Source: Marinoscillum sp. MHG1-6 | GTDB lineage: Bacteria > Bacteroidota > Bacteroidia > Cytophagales > Cyclobacteriaceae | Length of the DNA stretch: 64,000 nt | Reading direction: 5' to 3' | Assembly: GCF_024714475.1 (NCBI RefSeq) | Contig: NZ_JAMZMI010000003.1 | Location: 186,001-250,000 of the forward strand | Shown: positions 52,997-63,497 of the stretch, in pieces | Layout: every line of letters starts with the position of its first letter | Position numbering within the stretch: the stretch's first letter is position 1 | Program-made: the position numbers and the translations under genes | The notes under the pieces: generated by a model | What the model saw: the letters and a program-made list of their open reading frames with translations, nothing else | Told to the model about the DNA's origin: nothing | Databases searched by the model: none

Positions 52997-54517
52997 TTAT
53001 TCCTGGATTAAGAGGTTAGCATTAATTTCAAGGTCAGGGATATCCAGCCTCATGACTACATCTTCTCCCTCGGCATGTTGCACATCCACACTCGGATCAA
53101 AGAGCACATTGTTATTATGGAAATCGATGATATTCGCTTTAAACCAGTCATATCCTCTTCTTCTCACCGTCATCATATCCTGACCTTCACCCAATAGCTC
53201 AAACTGATATTCCCGCATGATCGCTTCTCTGAAATCAGCCTGTGTGCCTGAGTATTTGGCCTGCGGAGAAAGTCCAACACGACCCAGCACCTCTGAGACA
53301 TATCCTAACTGCTCACCATTTTGCAGCTCGTTAGATATCTCTGCCAACATCAACAACAGATCTGCATAGCGATAAAGCACAATGTTTTGATTGCCTACCC
53401 TGTCTTCGTTTGTGGGGTCCTTTTCAGAAAGCTTGAAGAAAAATGGATGAGCATTAGCAAAAGAACTTCTGGAGCTATTGACCGGATACTTATTCGTGGT
53501 TGAACCATTGTTTTGCTGTTTCCAGCTGGTCAGATAGGTCGTAGTCAACCTTGGGTCCCCGGGATAGGTATTGGCATGCAAGTCATAAAAGTCCGCATTG
53601 ACCTGCAACCAGCCGAAAGTGTTTGCATAGGTGTAATTATTAGGAGTATAAGCCCTCACCCAGTCGTGCGAGGCACCGTCACTAGATTGCAACTCAAAAA
53701 TGCTCTCAACATTATTATCTCCTGTTACCTCCTGGAAAAGAGCATCATAATCTCCCACGAGTTCATATTGGCCGTAAACCTTTATCGCTTCGTCATAAGC
53801 TACCTGCCAGTAATCAGCGGTATCACTTTTAATATCGGCTGAAGCAGTAGCCAACGACATGTACACTTTCGACAACAGCATATTGGCTGCCAAACTTTGT
53901 GGGTATTGATCGCCCGCCGAACCATTCATCAATGAAAGCGCCATCTCAGCATCTTTGATGATTTGCGAATAAACCTCCGCTTCTGATGACTTGGCCAATG
54001 AAATGGTTTCCGTTGTAGCCGGTGCCAATCTCATAGGCACCTCTCCCCACATGCTCACCAGGGTGAAGTAGGAATAGGCTCTGACAAAGTAGGCCTGACC
54101 TATCACATCATTGATCACCATCTGGTCAGGATCGATTGACCCTTCATCCGCTGTAGCAGAATGAATGACATCATTAGCTCTTGCTATGGCCACATAAATC
54201 TGTGCCCAAACACGCTCAGCATTCAGTTCTCCACTTGAGGAATTCAACGATCCGATGCTGGTGTTGAAGGCTGTATTCACACTATTACCTCCCCTTCTGG
54301 AGACCATGTAGCCCGAATAAAGGCCATTTAGGAAATAGTAAACGTTACTGTAAAGGTCATATCCGGCCAGGCCAAGATAAACACCGTCCAGTGCGGCACG
54401 TGCATTTTCAGCTGTGCTATACACATTCTCGTTCGACAAAAATGGCGGATCTTCTTCCAAGCTACATCCTGTAAACAAGACCCCCACAATCAATATATAT
54501 GTTATAATATTTTTCAT
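52997..54517 (-). CDS. susD: SusD-like glycan-binding lipoprotein
   Basis: RagB/SusD family. The start at 54517 (MKNIITYILIVGVLFTGCSLEEDPPFL) gives a proper lipobox with Cys at residue 18, while an upstream ATG at 54592 lies inside susC. Typical blocks: AENARAALDGVYLGL, RANDVIHSA, YFVRAYSYFTLVSMWGEVPMRL, LADLLLMLAEISNE-like (YADLLLMLAEI) and REAIMREYQFELLGEGQDMMTVRRRG. It forms the lid over SusC at the outer membrane and binds the target glycan. Overlaps no functional part of susC when this start is used. Confidence 0.93.
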   Translation of the reverse strand: MKNIITYILIVGVLFTGCSLEEDPPFLSNENVYSTAENARAALDGVYLGLAGYDLYSNVYYFLNGLYSGYMVSRRGGNSVNTAFNTSIGSLNSSSGELNAERVWAQIYVAIARANDVIHSATADEGSIDPDQMVINDVIGQAYFVRAYSYFTLVSMWGEVPMRLAPATTETISLAKSSEAEVYSQIIKDAEMALSLMNGSAGDQYPQSLAANMLLSKVYMSLATASADIKSDTADYWQVAYDEAIKVYGQYELVGDYDALFQEVTGDNNVESIFELQSSDGASHDWVRAYTPNNYTYANTFGWLQVNADFYDLHANTYPGDPRLTTTYLTSWKQQNNGSTTNKYPVNSSRSSFANAHPFFFKLSEKDPTNEDRVGNQNIVLYRYADLLLMLAEISNELQNGEQLGYVSEVLGRVGLSPQAKYSGTQADFREAIMREYQFELLGEGQDMMTVRRRGYDWFKANIIDFHNNNVLFDPSVDVQHAEGEDVVMRLDIPDLEINANLLIQE

Positions 54518-54534
54518 TTCAATACTGTTTTGGG

Positions 54535-57500
54535 TTAAAAGGTGATGTTGGCTCCGAAAGTGATACTCTTCGTATTGGGCACAGATACCCAATCCACTCC
54601 CATAATGCTACCATTGTACATGAAGCTGGTTACTTCAGGATCATATCCTTTGTACCCAGTTAGTGTCAGTAGGTTACGACCCGCCACGTAAAGATTGATA
54701 GATCCAATCCCCTCTACATTATCCATAGGTATATCATACCCCAGGGTGACATTTCCTACACGCATAAAGCTTCCATCCTCAACAATTCGGTCGGTGATCG
54801 CTGAAGCACTATTTTCTCCTTTATAACCGATCCTTGGATATAAATTCGTTTCTCTTTCCGGTCTCCAGGCACCATGATATGCCTCAGGATAGATGTTCGT
54901 GCCATTGCCCTCAGCGGTTCCCAGTCTTACGGAGTTTCCGTTGACGATATCATTGCCATAAACCCCATTGATCAACACATTGATATTGAATCGCTTGTAG
55001 GTCGCTCCCAGGTTAATGCCGTAGACAAAATCAGGGTTTGGATCACCGATGATCGTCCTGTCAGATGTAGTGATCTCACCGTCGCCGTCCTGATCGATAA
55101 TTTTCACATCACCAGGTTGCGCTCCAGCCACCAGTATTTCATCTCCGGATTGGTAGATTCCATCTGTCTCATAGCCAAAGAACAAGCCGATGGCTTCACC
55201 TTCCATGAAGATGTTGGCCGGTGCTTTGAAGTACGTACCTGATGAAACATTGTCTCCCAGGTAAAACGAACGTTGCTGTTCCGATCCATCGATGTAAACA
55301 CCACTGTTCGGTATTCCCAGTTTTTCAATACGTGTTTGGTTGAAAGAGATATTACCTCCAATAGTCAGGCTGAAGTCCTTCTTATCAACCGCTACTCCAT
55401 TCAACATGAACTCAATTCCCTTGTTGCTGATTTCACCAAGGTTGGCGAAGAGGCTGGAAAACCCTGTTGATGCCGGGAGACGAGGCTGCTGAAGCAGGTC
55501 CTTGGTGTACTTTTGATAATAGTCCACTGTACCAGTGATGCGGTTATTCCAAATCCCAAAGTCAACCCCTGCATTCCACTGCTCAGTCACTTCCCATTTC
55601 AGCGTTGGGTTAGCTATGTTGACAGGAATAAAAGCTACGCTGGTACCATCTCCGGGTGTCGCATACAATTCACCCTTGTAGTTGGCAAGCGTTTGATAAG
55701 GCTGAATACCATGGTTACCAATTTGTCCCCATCCGGCTCTTACTTTTAACTCTTCAAAAATTCCGAGTGAGCTGATAAAGGACTCATCGGATGCATTCCA
55801 GGCCAAAGCAAAAGCAGGAAACAAACTCCACTTATTGCCACCCTTGAACTTGGAGACACCATCATATCGGAAAGTAGCTGTTGCTACATATCGACCCATG
55901 AAATTGTAAGTCGCCCTACCCAGTGCGGAGTAAATCTTGGTGTCCTGATAAAGAATCTCTAAAGGCTGGGAGGTGATCTGACCAAAAAATGGCTGTGCGG
56001 TTGTGAATGAAGTGGTAGCAAAATCCTGCACTTCGTATATGCTGTTCTCCACATGACGCCCGTCTATTGTCCAACCTACTACTGCATTGACATTGTGGAT
56101 CTTTCCATACTTACTGTATCTCAACAGGTTGTTGATCTGATAAGATTTTGACTCCAGATCAGACATGGAAAGCACACCATTGGCAGTTCCGCCCTGAAAG
56201 GTGGTCAGGCCATACCATCTTTTTCTTTCCTTTTTTCGAATGTTACCACCTGCACTTATTTCATAAGCCAGCCCCTTTACCGGCAGCTTATAAGTCAATG
56301 CCAGCTTACCTACATATCTCTCTTCATTGGAAATATCAGAAAAATCATTGATCCAGGAATATGGACTGGAGAGTCCATTATCATCTGCATAGTCCTGTAT
56401 ATCTCCCTGGATAACAGGGTCAAAAAGCAAGAGGTTGTTGATAAAGCTTCTATTAGTACCTCCGGCTCTATCGCCATCCTGAGCAAAACTGCCTTCTGCG
56501 TAAAAAGCATTAAATCTGGACTCAACCTTCAGATTATCTGAAAGGTTTTGAGTCATGTTCATCCTAAGGTCAGCACTTTGAAAACGAGAGTTTTCAAAAA
56601 CACCATCTTGGTCGTTGTAGCCACCGGAGATATAATATGAGCCGTTCTTAGATCCTCCACTTACTGAAAGGCCAACATTCAGATCCTTAGCAGTCATGAA
56701 AATTTCATCCTGCCAGTTGATCTGCTGAAGAGCCGTATCTCCTATAGAAATCCCGGATGTGCCATAGGTCACCGGATAGATATTATTACCCTCTATATGG
56801 TATCGGGGGTTCTCTCCATCAAGTACATTGGCTTCATTTTGATACTGGGCAAATTCAACGCCGTTCAGCACATCCAACTTCTTGGTGACATTTGTCAAGG
56901 AGGAGGTCACATATCCATTGATCTTCACTTTCCCGGTCTCCCCTTTTCTGGTAGTAATTAATACTACGCCGTTCGCACCTCTCGATCCATATATCGCTGT
57001 GGCCGAAGCATCCTTAAGCACTTCAATACTTTCAATATCTCGTGGGTTGATGCCATTCAGACCATTCTGGTTGGACTGACTTGCATTTCCATCCGAGCTC
57101 GCAGAGGCAGCATCTTCTCCGGCAGATGAAATAATGATACCATCCACTACGTAAAGTGGCTCATTATTTCCTCTTAGGCTGTTCGTTCCACGAATCTTAA
57201 CGCTGATGCCCGAGCCGGGCTGTCCTCCTCCGGTCACCTGAACTCCGGCCGCTCTACCCTGGAGTAGCTGATCCACTGTGGTAGATTGTCGGGCCACATT
57301 TTCTTCAACCCGTACGGAGGCAACGGCCCCCGTCAAATCACTCTTTCTCACGGTACCATAACCCACGACCACCACTTCTTCGAGTTCCTCAAAATCCGGC
57401 TGAAGCGTGACATCCAATTTCGTCCTTCCCTGAACAGATACTTCCTTTTTAATAAAACCTAAAAATGAAACCACCAGCGTCTCTTCACCCGATGGCACCT

Positions 57501-57678
57501 CAAGAGCATAGCCTCCATCCATGTCCGTGACCGTCCCCTGAGAGGTACCCTTGATCAGGATACTCGCACCCGGGACGGGTTCTCCCTCATTGTCTACTAC
57601 AGTGCCACGCAACATCTGCTGAGCTGAGACCCACTGGGTAGTCAATAATAAAATCAATACTGTATAAATCTTCTTCAT
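54535..57678 (-). CDS. susC: SusC-like TonB-dependent glycan transporter
   Basis: Signal peptide (1-19), carboxypeptidase-regulatory-like domain (about 24-100, GTVVDNEGEPVPGASILIKGTSQGTVTDMDGGYAL), TonB plug (about 105-235, VVVGYGTVRKSDLTGAV, GVQVTGGGQPGSGISVKIRGTNSLRGNNEPLYVVDG, IESIEVLKDASATAIYGSRGANGVVLITTRKG) and a 22-strand barrel ending in the aromatic ITFGANITF. 1047 residues, normal for SusC. Imports oligosaccharides across the outer membrane using TonB energy, with the SusD lid. First gene of the main PUL operon, 203 bases from the HTCS gene. Confidence 0.95.
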   Translation of the reverse strand: MKKIYTVLILLLTTQWVSAQQMLRGTVVDNEGEPVPGASILIKGTSQGTVTDMDGGYALEVPSGEETLVVSFLGFIKKEVSVQGRTKLDVTLQPDFEELEEVVVVGYGTVRKSDLTGAVASVRVEENVARQSTTVDQLLQGRAAGVQVTGGGQPGSGISVKIRGTNSLRGNNEPLYVVDGIIISSAGEDAASASSDGNASQSNQNGLNGINPRDIESIEVLKDASATAIYGSRGANGVVLITTRKGETGKVKINGYVTSSLTNVTKKLDVLNGVEFAQYQNEANVLDGENPRYHIEGNNIYPVTYGTSGISIGDTALQQINWQDEIFMTAKDLNVGLSVSGGSKNGSYYISGGYNDQDGVFENSRFQSADLRMNMTQNLSDNLKVESRFNAFYAEGSFAQDGDRAGGTNRSFINNLLLFDPVIQGDIQDYADDNGLSSPYSWINDFSDISNEERYVGKLALTYKLPVKGLAYEISAGGNIRKKERKRWYGLTTFQGGTANGVLSMSDLESKSYQINNLLRYSKYGKIHNVNAVVGWTIDGRHVENSIYEVQDFATTSFTTAQPFFGQITSQPLEILYQDTKIYSALGRATYNFMGRYVATATFRYDGVSKFKGGNKWSLFPAFALAWNASDESFISSLGIFEELKVRAGWGQIGNHGIQPYQTLANYKGELYATPGDGTSVAFIPVNIANPTLKWEVTEQWNAGVDFGIWNNRITGTVDYYQKYTKDLLQQPRLPASTGFSSLFANLGEISNKGIEFMLNGVAVDKKDFSLTIGGNISFNQTRIEKLGIPNSGVYIDGSEQQRSFYLGDNVSSGTYFKAPANIFMEGEAIGLFFGYETDGIYQSGDEILVAGAQPGDVKIIDQDGDGEITTSDRTIIGDPNPDFVYGINLGATYKRFNINVLINGVYGNDIVNGNSVRLGTAEGNGTNIYPEAYHGAWRPERETNLYPRIGYKGENSASAITDRIVEDGSFMRVGNVTLGYDIPMDNVEGIGSINLYVAGRNLLTLTGYKGYDPEVTSFMYNGSIMGVDWVSVPNTKSITFGANITF

Positions 57679-57881
57679 TCTTCTGGGGTAATAGTTTTTA
57701 CTTATTGAACCATGGATCGAAGTTCATAAAACCGTGTCCCAAGCTGGTTTGAAAACTGTTATAAGAGGTTGAAATACTATCAAATGCGCAATAAACCCGT
57801 TTTTAACAGCTATAGGATTGGATTTTTCATAATTTCAAAGACCAAAAAGAATGGAATTGATAATAATCAAACCTGTACTGA
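57679..57881. promoter_or_regulatory. susC upstream region
   Basis: 203-bp spacer between the regulator and susC, where the HTCS is expected to bind and activate the operon. I did not find a clean TANNTTTG element in the right orientation. There is also no clear terminator for the HTCS gene. Confidence 0.4.
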
Positions 57882-60800
57882 TCAGGAATAAACCTGACCG
57901 GATTCCCTCTTCTCTGCCACGAAGGCCGATGGGCTTTGACGGTAATATTTTTTAAACAGGGTGCTAAAATATTTGGCATCCGAAAAGCCTGTACTGTAGG
58001 CCACCTCACTAATGTTGTTCACAGGATTTAACAACAGTTTACGTGCTCTCTTTAGTCTGATCGTTCTTATAAACTCCGCCGGAGACAGATCCACCAGCGA
58101 CTTCAACTTATGATAAAACGCCGTCCGGCTCATTGCCATCGCCTGGCATAAATAGGTCACAGATAGTTCCGGGTCACTAATATTTTCTTCCACGAGATTG
58201 GTGATTTGCTCCAGGAATTGTTGATCCAACTCGTTCGACAAATCCTGAAACTGCACGCCCTCATCCCCAGTCACAAAACGATCACGCAATGCCGACCTGG
58301 TTTGTAGCAGGTTGTCGATCTTACTCGCCAGGATTTCAAACTCAAATGGCTTCACGATGTAATCGTCCGCACCACTTTCAAATCCCTGTTTAATATGTTC
58401 TTTCGACTCCAGACCCGTCAGTAGAATAAAAGGAATATGACTGGTTTCCACATTGGATTTGATATTCATGCAAAGCTGGCGCCCGTTCATCTTAGGCATC
58501 ATCACATCACTAATGATCAAATCAGGAGGATTGTCCTGTATCATTTTGAGCGCTTCCTCTCCATCCCTGGCTGTCAATACCTGGAACTTCTGTTCGAACT
58601 TGTGCTTTTGATATCGTTGCAGGTCTTCATCATCCTCTACCATGAGGATCTTTATCTTTTCATTACCAAGCACCTCCTCTTCTATTCGCTTGGATTCATT
58701 AAGTGCTGTTTCCTTTTCCCTGGCAAAATCCTGCTGCGGAACAGTCTCCACGATCGGCATGGAAATCTCAAACTCTGAGCCTTTTGATGAGGATTGCACC
58801 AGTTTTACAGCACCTCCCAGCGTATGCGCCAGGTCGCTGGCCAATACCAGACCAACGCCGCTCCCACTGCTCCCGGACCCTCTGGCATCTTCCGTACGGT
58901 AAAAGAGGGTGAAGATTTTCTTTTGGTCGACTTTCGAAATTCCAATTCCATTGTCTTTTATCGTCAGACTCCATTTCTTTTCACTTCTGCTCAATGAAAG
59001 CCCTACGGCACCATTTTCTCGCGTGTATTTAATCGCATTGGAAAGCAGGTTACTGATGATCTTATCGAGGATCTGTTCATCACTTTTGATAATGAACGAT
59101 TCTTCCTTGTGTTTAAAATCAATGGTAATGTGCTTCTTATCAGCCAGCACCTTAAAGGCAAAGACCTTGGATTCGATGAGCCCGATTAAATCCACAGACT
59201 GGATCTGCAAATTGCTACTTCTGACCCTGACACGCCTGAAGTCAAGAAATTGCATCATCTGCTTATGGAGCTTATCTGCACTTTTCAAGGCGACCTCAAG
59301 GCTCTCCCGCTCCTGGTTTTCAATCTTTTTATTGCCCAACAAATCAGTCAAAGGGGCTCTGATCAACGTGAGAGGAGTCTTAATCTCATGTGCCATTTCG
59401 ATAAGGAAATGGAGACGCTCCTCAGCATTTTTGGATTCCAGCCTCATTCGGTTCAGATATAATAACATCGCTACCAGCAAGATGATGACCAACAAATAGA
59501 TCATATAGGCCCAGGCCGTACGCCAGAAGGGCTTCATGATGGTGACGCTAATAGAGGATTCCGACGCCAGGGGTTGACCAATTTCATCCAGAAGCCTTAA
59601 CCTGAACACATAATCCCCCGGATCAAGGTTGGTATAAGTGGCCCGTGTCACATTATCTGCTTCCAGCCAGGAATCATCAAAACCCTCCAGGGTCCAGGAA
59701 AACCGACCCTGATCAGCATGAATAAAATCTACACTCGTAAAGCCAATAGAGAAAGAGTTCTGATCATGAGCAAGCTTAAGATTATCCACGTATTCCAGCG
59801 GTTGGGATAAAATAGAATTTTCGCCGGCGGTGATACGCTCATGATTAAGGTATAAATCCGTAAATACGATCCTTTTCTCTGTTTTAATGGACTCAATCGT
59901 AGCGGGATCAAACATGATCACCCCTTTATTAGTCCCGAAATAGAGTACACCGTCATCATCTCGCAGAGCACTGTTTCTATTAAAATCGGTGGAAAGTATC
60001 CCATCCGACATAAAATAGTTATCGATGTTTTCCTCTCCTATTTCGCTAAGCCCTTCTATCGTGGCCACCCATATATGACCATCCAAATCAGCGATTAAAT
60101 CATAAATGGTGTTTGATGGAAGTCCGTTGGAGACATTAAACTGACGTAAAACTTTATCCTGAAAATCATAACAGAAAACCCCGTGATCCATCGTACCCAC
60201 CCACAGTCTTCTTTGATCGTCTACCAACAGCGAGGCTACCAGCTTGCCCTTTAGGGCATCCTCCAAAGCCTTGTCAAGGGGCTTGATTTCATTGTACTCC
60301 AGGTCAATCATATTGATCCCATTCCTACCGGCCAGGATCACCTTGGTATCTGAGTAAGCCTCGATATCCACCGGTTCGTGGATCGAAAACTCTCTGAGCT
60401 GACCTTCTGCATTGAGGGACTTTACCGCCGAGTTAATATTACCCCAGAGCAACTCTCCATGGGGATGATAGAAGATCTTTTTGACCCTTGCTTCATTGGC
60501 AAATAGATCGTTGCCTATCTCCACTTTTTGGAATCTGTCGCCTGACCGGGAAAACTTACTGATCGTTTGATTGAATGAGGCCGCCCAGATGGCTCCTTGA
60601 TCATCAACCGCCTGAGATAGCACTACGGCACTCAATAAGTTGTTTTTTCTACCCGTGATATTGATATGTTGCCAGTCATTATTGTTCTTATTCCAGATAC
60701 TCAGCCCCTTGTCAGTACCAAAGCTGATATAGCCGGAGGTAGGCTCAACAATGGAAAGCACCACATCATTTTTTAGCGAATTGGCTTCTCCTCTAATATG

Positions 60801-61895
60801 TTTGATGGCGTAAAAATGTTGCTGTGCTGGATTGTAAATGTTCAGTCCGCCCCGATAAGTAGAGATAAACAATACTCTTTGTTGGTTGATGAAAATATCA
60901 TAAACAGCATTAGAGCTGAGGGAATATTCTTCATCCTCATTGTAGTACAAATGTTTGGTGACTTCAGAGGCGAAGGAATCGTAAATGAAGATCCCCGCTC
61001 CATCCAGGCCAATCATCATTTTACCCCCACCCAGATCCACTATGGACCTGATGGCTACATCAACAGGAATTTCCTTCGAAAGCACTACCTTCTTCAGTCT
61101 GTAGTGTGCCAGATCATAAACATACAATCCGGCCGTAGACGTTCCTATCCATAGTTTATCCTCGGAATCCTGGTAAAAAAGCGATTCAATTTTCTGATTT
61201 TCCGGAAGCCAGGCACCATCGGCTTCTTTTTTCGCATAATCCTCTTTCTCTACATACTGCTCGTCTACTTGAATCAGCCCATTTCTTCCTGCGATGAAAT
61301 ATCCACCTTCATCAATTGGATAGATGCAGGAGACATTTCGGACTGAAACCCCAAAGCTGGTGTACTCAGAATTTGCAGGATTATAGAAAAAGACCCCATC
61401 GTAAGTAGCCACTAAAAACTGATCTTTCGATGCTATTTTGAAGTCCTCGATGTAGATGTTCGAACGATTTTCCGGCATCAGCTGGACATGATAAACAAAG
61501 GCGTCCAAAGCCTCATCGTATCGGTAGAGCATCCCATTGTTGAACACCACCCAAATCACACCCTCAGGGTCTATTTCCATGAAAACTGAAACAAAACTGC
61601 GCTTTCGTACCTCCTCAATTTTTTCCAGTTGATAATGCTTCAGGTTGTGGCCATCAAAGCGGCTAACCCCTCCTTCCGTGGCGATCCAGACAAAGCCCAA
61701 ATGATCTTCCCTGACCATAAATACCCTGTTGCTCAACAGGCCATCATCAATGCCAATCGTCTGAAACCGATTCGTCTGGGCAATGCCTGAAAATAAAATG
61801 GACAGCAAGAACAGCATCAGCAGGACACTCCTGTGAAAGGCATATCGGATCAATAAGTCATGCGGCTTATGACAGATGGGAGTTGGGGTCATCAT
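57882..61895 (-). CDS. hybrid two-component system regulator (HTCS)
   Basis: Full HTCS. The start is preferred at 61895 (MMTPTPICHKPHDLL), before the hydrophobic segment LLMLFLLSILFSGIAQ; a Met at 61964 adds 23 residues. Then come periplasmic two-component propeller repeats in two seven-bladed units (roughly 40-715), a Y_Y_Y domain (about 720-790), a membrane helix (about 795-815, WAYMIYLLVIILLVAMLLYL), HisKA with MAHEIKTPLTLIRAPL, HATPase_c, a receiver with Asp in IISDVMMPKMNG, and an AraC-type helix-turn-helix at the end (about 1230-1335). Such proteins sense an oligosaccharide from their cognate glycan and switch on the adjacent PUL. Confidence 0.94.
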   Translation of the reverse strand: MMTPTPICHKPHDLLIRYAFHRSVLLMLFLLSILFSGIAQTNRFQTIGIDDGLLSNRVFMVREDHLGFVWIATEGGVSRFDGHNLKHYQLEKIEEVRKRSFVSVFMEIDPEGVIWVVFNNGMLYRYDEALDAFVYHVQLMPENRSNIYIEDFKIASKDQFLVATYDGVFFYNPANSEYTSFGVSVRNVSCIYPIDEGGYFIAGRNGLIQVDEQYVEKEDYAKKEADGAWLPENQKIESLFYQDSEDKLWIGTSTAGLYVYDLAHYRLKKVVLSKEIPVDVAIRSIVDLGGGKMMIGLDGAGIFIYDSFASEVTKHLYYNEDEEYSLSSNAVYDIFINQQRVLFISTYRGGLNIYNPAQQHFYAIKHIRGEANSLKNDVVLSIVEPTSGYISFGTDKGLSIWNKNNNDWQHINITGRKNNLLSAVVLSQAVDDQGAIWAASFNQTISKFSRSGDRFQKVEIGNDLFANEARVKKIFYHPHGELLWGNINSAVKSLNAEGQLREFSIHEPVDIEAYSDTKVILAGRNGINMIDLEYNEIKPLDKALEDALKGKLVASLLVDDQRRLWVGTMDHGVFCYDFQDKVLRQFNVSNGLPSNTIYDLIADLDGHIWVATIEGLSEIGEENIDNYFMSDGILSTDFNRNSALRDDDGVLYFGTNKGVIMFDPATIESIKTEKRIVFTDLYLNHERITAGENSILSQPLEYVDNLKLAHDQNSFSIGFTSVDFIHADQGRFSWTLEGFDDSWLEADNVTRATYTNLDPGDYVFRLRLLDEIGQPLASESSISVTIMKPFWRTAWAYMIYLLVIILLVAMLLYLNRMRLESKNAEERLHFLIEMAHEIKTPLTLIRAPLTDLLGNKKIENQERESLEVALKSADKLHKQMMQFLDFRRVRVRSSNLQIQSVDLIGLIESKVFAFKVLADKKHITIDFKHKEESFIIKSDEQILDKIISNLLSNAIKYTRENGAVGLSLSRSEKKWSLTIKDNGIGISKVDQKKIFTLFYRTEDARGSGSSGSGVGLVLASDLAHTLGGAVKLVQSSSKGSEFEISMPIVETVPQQDFAREKETALNESKRIEEEVLGNEKIKILMVEDDEDLQRYQKHKFEQKFQVLTARDGEEALKMIQDNPPDLIISDVMMPKMNGRQLCMNIKSNVETSHIPFILLTGLESKEHIKQGFESGADDYIVKPFEFEILASKIDNLLQTRSALRDRFVTGDEGVQFQDLSNELDQQFLEQITNLVEENISDPELSVTYLCQAMAMSRTAFYHKLKSLVDLSPAEFIRTIRLKRARKLLLNPVNNISEVAYSTGFSDAKYFSTLFKKYYRQSPSAFVAEKRESGQVYS

Positions 61896-62144
61896 ATCGG
61901 GAGTACTGTGCTTATATAAATCTAAGCTAAAAAGAGTATAAATTGTTTTAAAACCGGAATGCAAAGAATGGACGAATGCAAACCACTATTAACAGGAAAC
62001 AAACCAGTTTACTGCATTAAATGATGATTTTTAATTCCCGGGCACAAAACGCCTGACCAAGTGGGGCCTTATGAATACCGAGAATAGTCGGCCTTTTGAT
62101 TCAGTGAACATTAAACCTTTAACCCCAAAAATGATCTAACTCCC

Positions 62145-63497
62145 ATGAAACTAAATCAACGGGAAGTCCAGCACTTACTGCTCAGAGCAGGTTTTGGTGA
62201 CAGCTATGAGGTCATCAAAAGTTATATCAACAAAAGTCCGGACGAAATCCTGGAGGATCAATTCAAGAAAGGCAGGAAACCCGGAAAAGTAGCCATTGAT
62301 ACCTCCTACCCTAACCCCGGAAATATGCGGGAAATGTCCGACCAGAACAAGCAGATGATGCGCAAGCAGGCCAGAGCTGATATCAGGACGCTCAACACCC
62401 TTTGGGTTAAGGAAATGGTCAACGCCCCCTCCAGCCTGAACGAAAAAATGGCCTTTTTCTGGCATGATCACTTTGCCTGCAAATCCCAGAACCCGATTTT
62501 CATGCAAGGTTACCTTGATGCCATACGGAAGGAAGCTCTCGGAAATTTTGGCGATCTCCTTCGCGCAATATCTAAATCACCCGCCATGCTCCAATATCTC
62601 AATAACCAGCAAAACAGGAAGCAGGCACCCAACGAAAATTTTGCCAGAGAGGTTATGGAGCTCTTCACTCTGGGGCGAGATCAGAATTACAACGAAAAGG
62701 ATATCTCAGAAGCTGCAAGGGCCTTTACCGGATGGAGTTTTGACAGTGAAGGGAACTTTATGGAGCGCTCCAAATGGCACGACGAGGGAACAAAATCCAT
62801 ATTGGGTAAAATAGGAAATTTCAAAGGAGATGATGTCCTGGATTTGTTGCTGAAAAACATGCAAACAGCCAGATACATTAGCCAAAAATGGGTCGCCTAT
62901 TTCGTCAATCATGAAGGCAATACTGAGTTGGAAAGAAAAGTGGCGGATGCACTGTATAACTCTGACTATGATATAAAAACAGGACTAAAGGTCATGTTCT
63001 TCTCCGATGAATTTTATAAACATCAAAACATCGGATCCAGAATAAAATCTCCGATTGAGCTGATTGTCAGTATGCAGCGTCAATTGCAGGTATCCATCGA
63101 GGATGAGGATAGTCTCATCTTTTTGCAACGTATGATGGGACAGGTTCTTTTCGATCCTCCAAATGTAGCCGGATGGCCGGATGGCAAAGATTGGGTAGAC
63201 AGTGCCTCCCTGATGTTCAGAGTCAACCTGCCGGAACTGGTATTCAAAGCCGCGGTGATTCAAAACCAGCCGGAAGCCTCCTTTGACGACAACGATCAGT
63301 TTAAAATCAGAGGCAGGCTGAGCCGATTGGAGACGCGCCTGGATTTGGACACACTGAAGTCTTCCTTTGAAAATGACTCCGCCGCCGCACTTGAGCAGTT
63401 TCTTCTACAGGATCATACCCAAGGCATCAATGTGCCTTCCGAGTTCCTGGATCAAATCGTTTACTTCACCTCTAAACCGGAATATCAATTATGTTAG
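62145..63497 (+). CDS. DUF1800 family protein
   Basis: 450 residues with family blocks HLLLRAGFG near the start, MAFFWHDHFACK, YLNNQQNRKQAPNENFAREVMELFTLG, EAARAFTGW and DPPNVAGWPDGKDWV. No clear signal peptide. DUF1800 genes nearly always travel with DUF1501, as here, where the next gene starts 7 bases before this stop. The pair is believed to be exported and is often found in polysaccharide- or metal-related regions of Bacteroidota and Planctomycetes; the activity is unknown. Divergent from the HTCS gene. Confidence 0.92.
   Translation: MKLNQREVQHLLLRAGFGDSYEVIKSYINKSPDEILEDQFKKGRKPGKVAIDTSYPNPGNMREMSDQNKQMMRKQARADIRTLNTLWVKEMVNAPSSLNEKMAFFWHDHFACKSQNPIFMQGYLDAIRKEALGNFGDLLRAISKSPAMLQYLNNQQNRKQAPNENFAREVMELFTLGRDQNYNEKDISEAARAFTGWSFDSEGNFMERSKWHDEGTKSILGKIGNFKGDDVLDLLLKNMQTARYISQKWVAYFVNHEGNTELERKVADALYNSDYDIKTGLKVMFFSDEFYKHQNIGSRIKSPIELIVSMQRQLQVSIEDEDSLIFLQRMMGQVLFDPPNVAGWPDGKDWVDSASLMFRVNLPELVFKAAVIQNQPEASFDDNDQFKIRGRLSRLETRLDLDTLKSSFENDSAAALEQFLLQDHTQGINVPSEFLDQIVYFTSKPEYQLC

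Noticed and set aside
58909-59499. 196-residue frame antisense to the HTCS kinase domain
   Set aside because: The composition (Ser/Leu/Ile/Arg-rich) is typical of an antisense shadow of kinase coding sequence.
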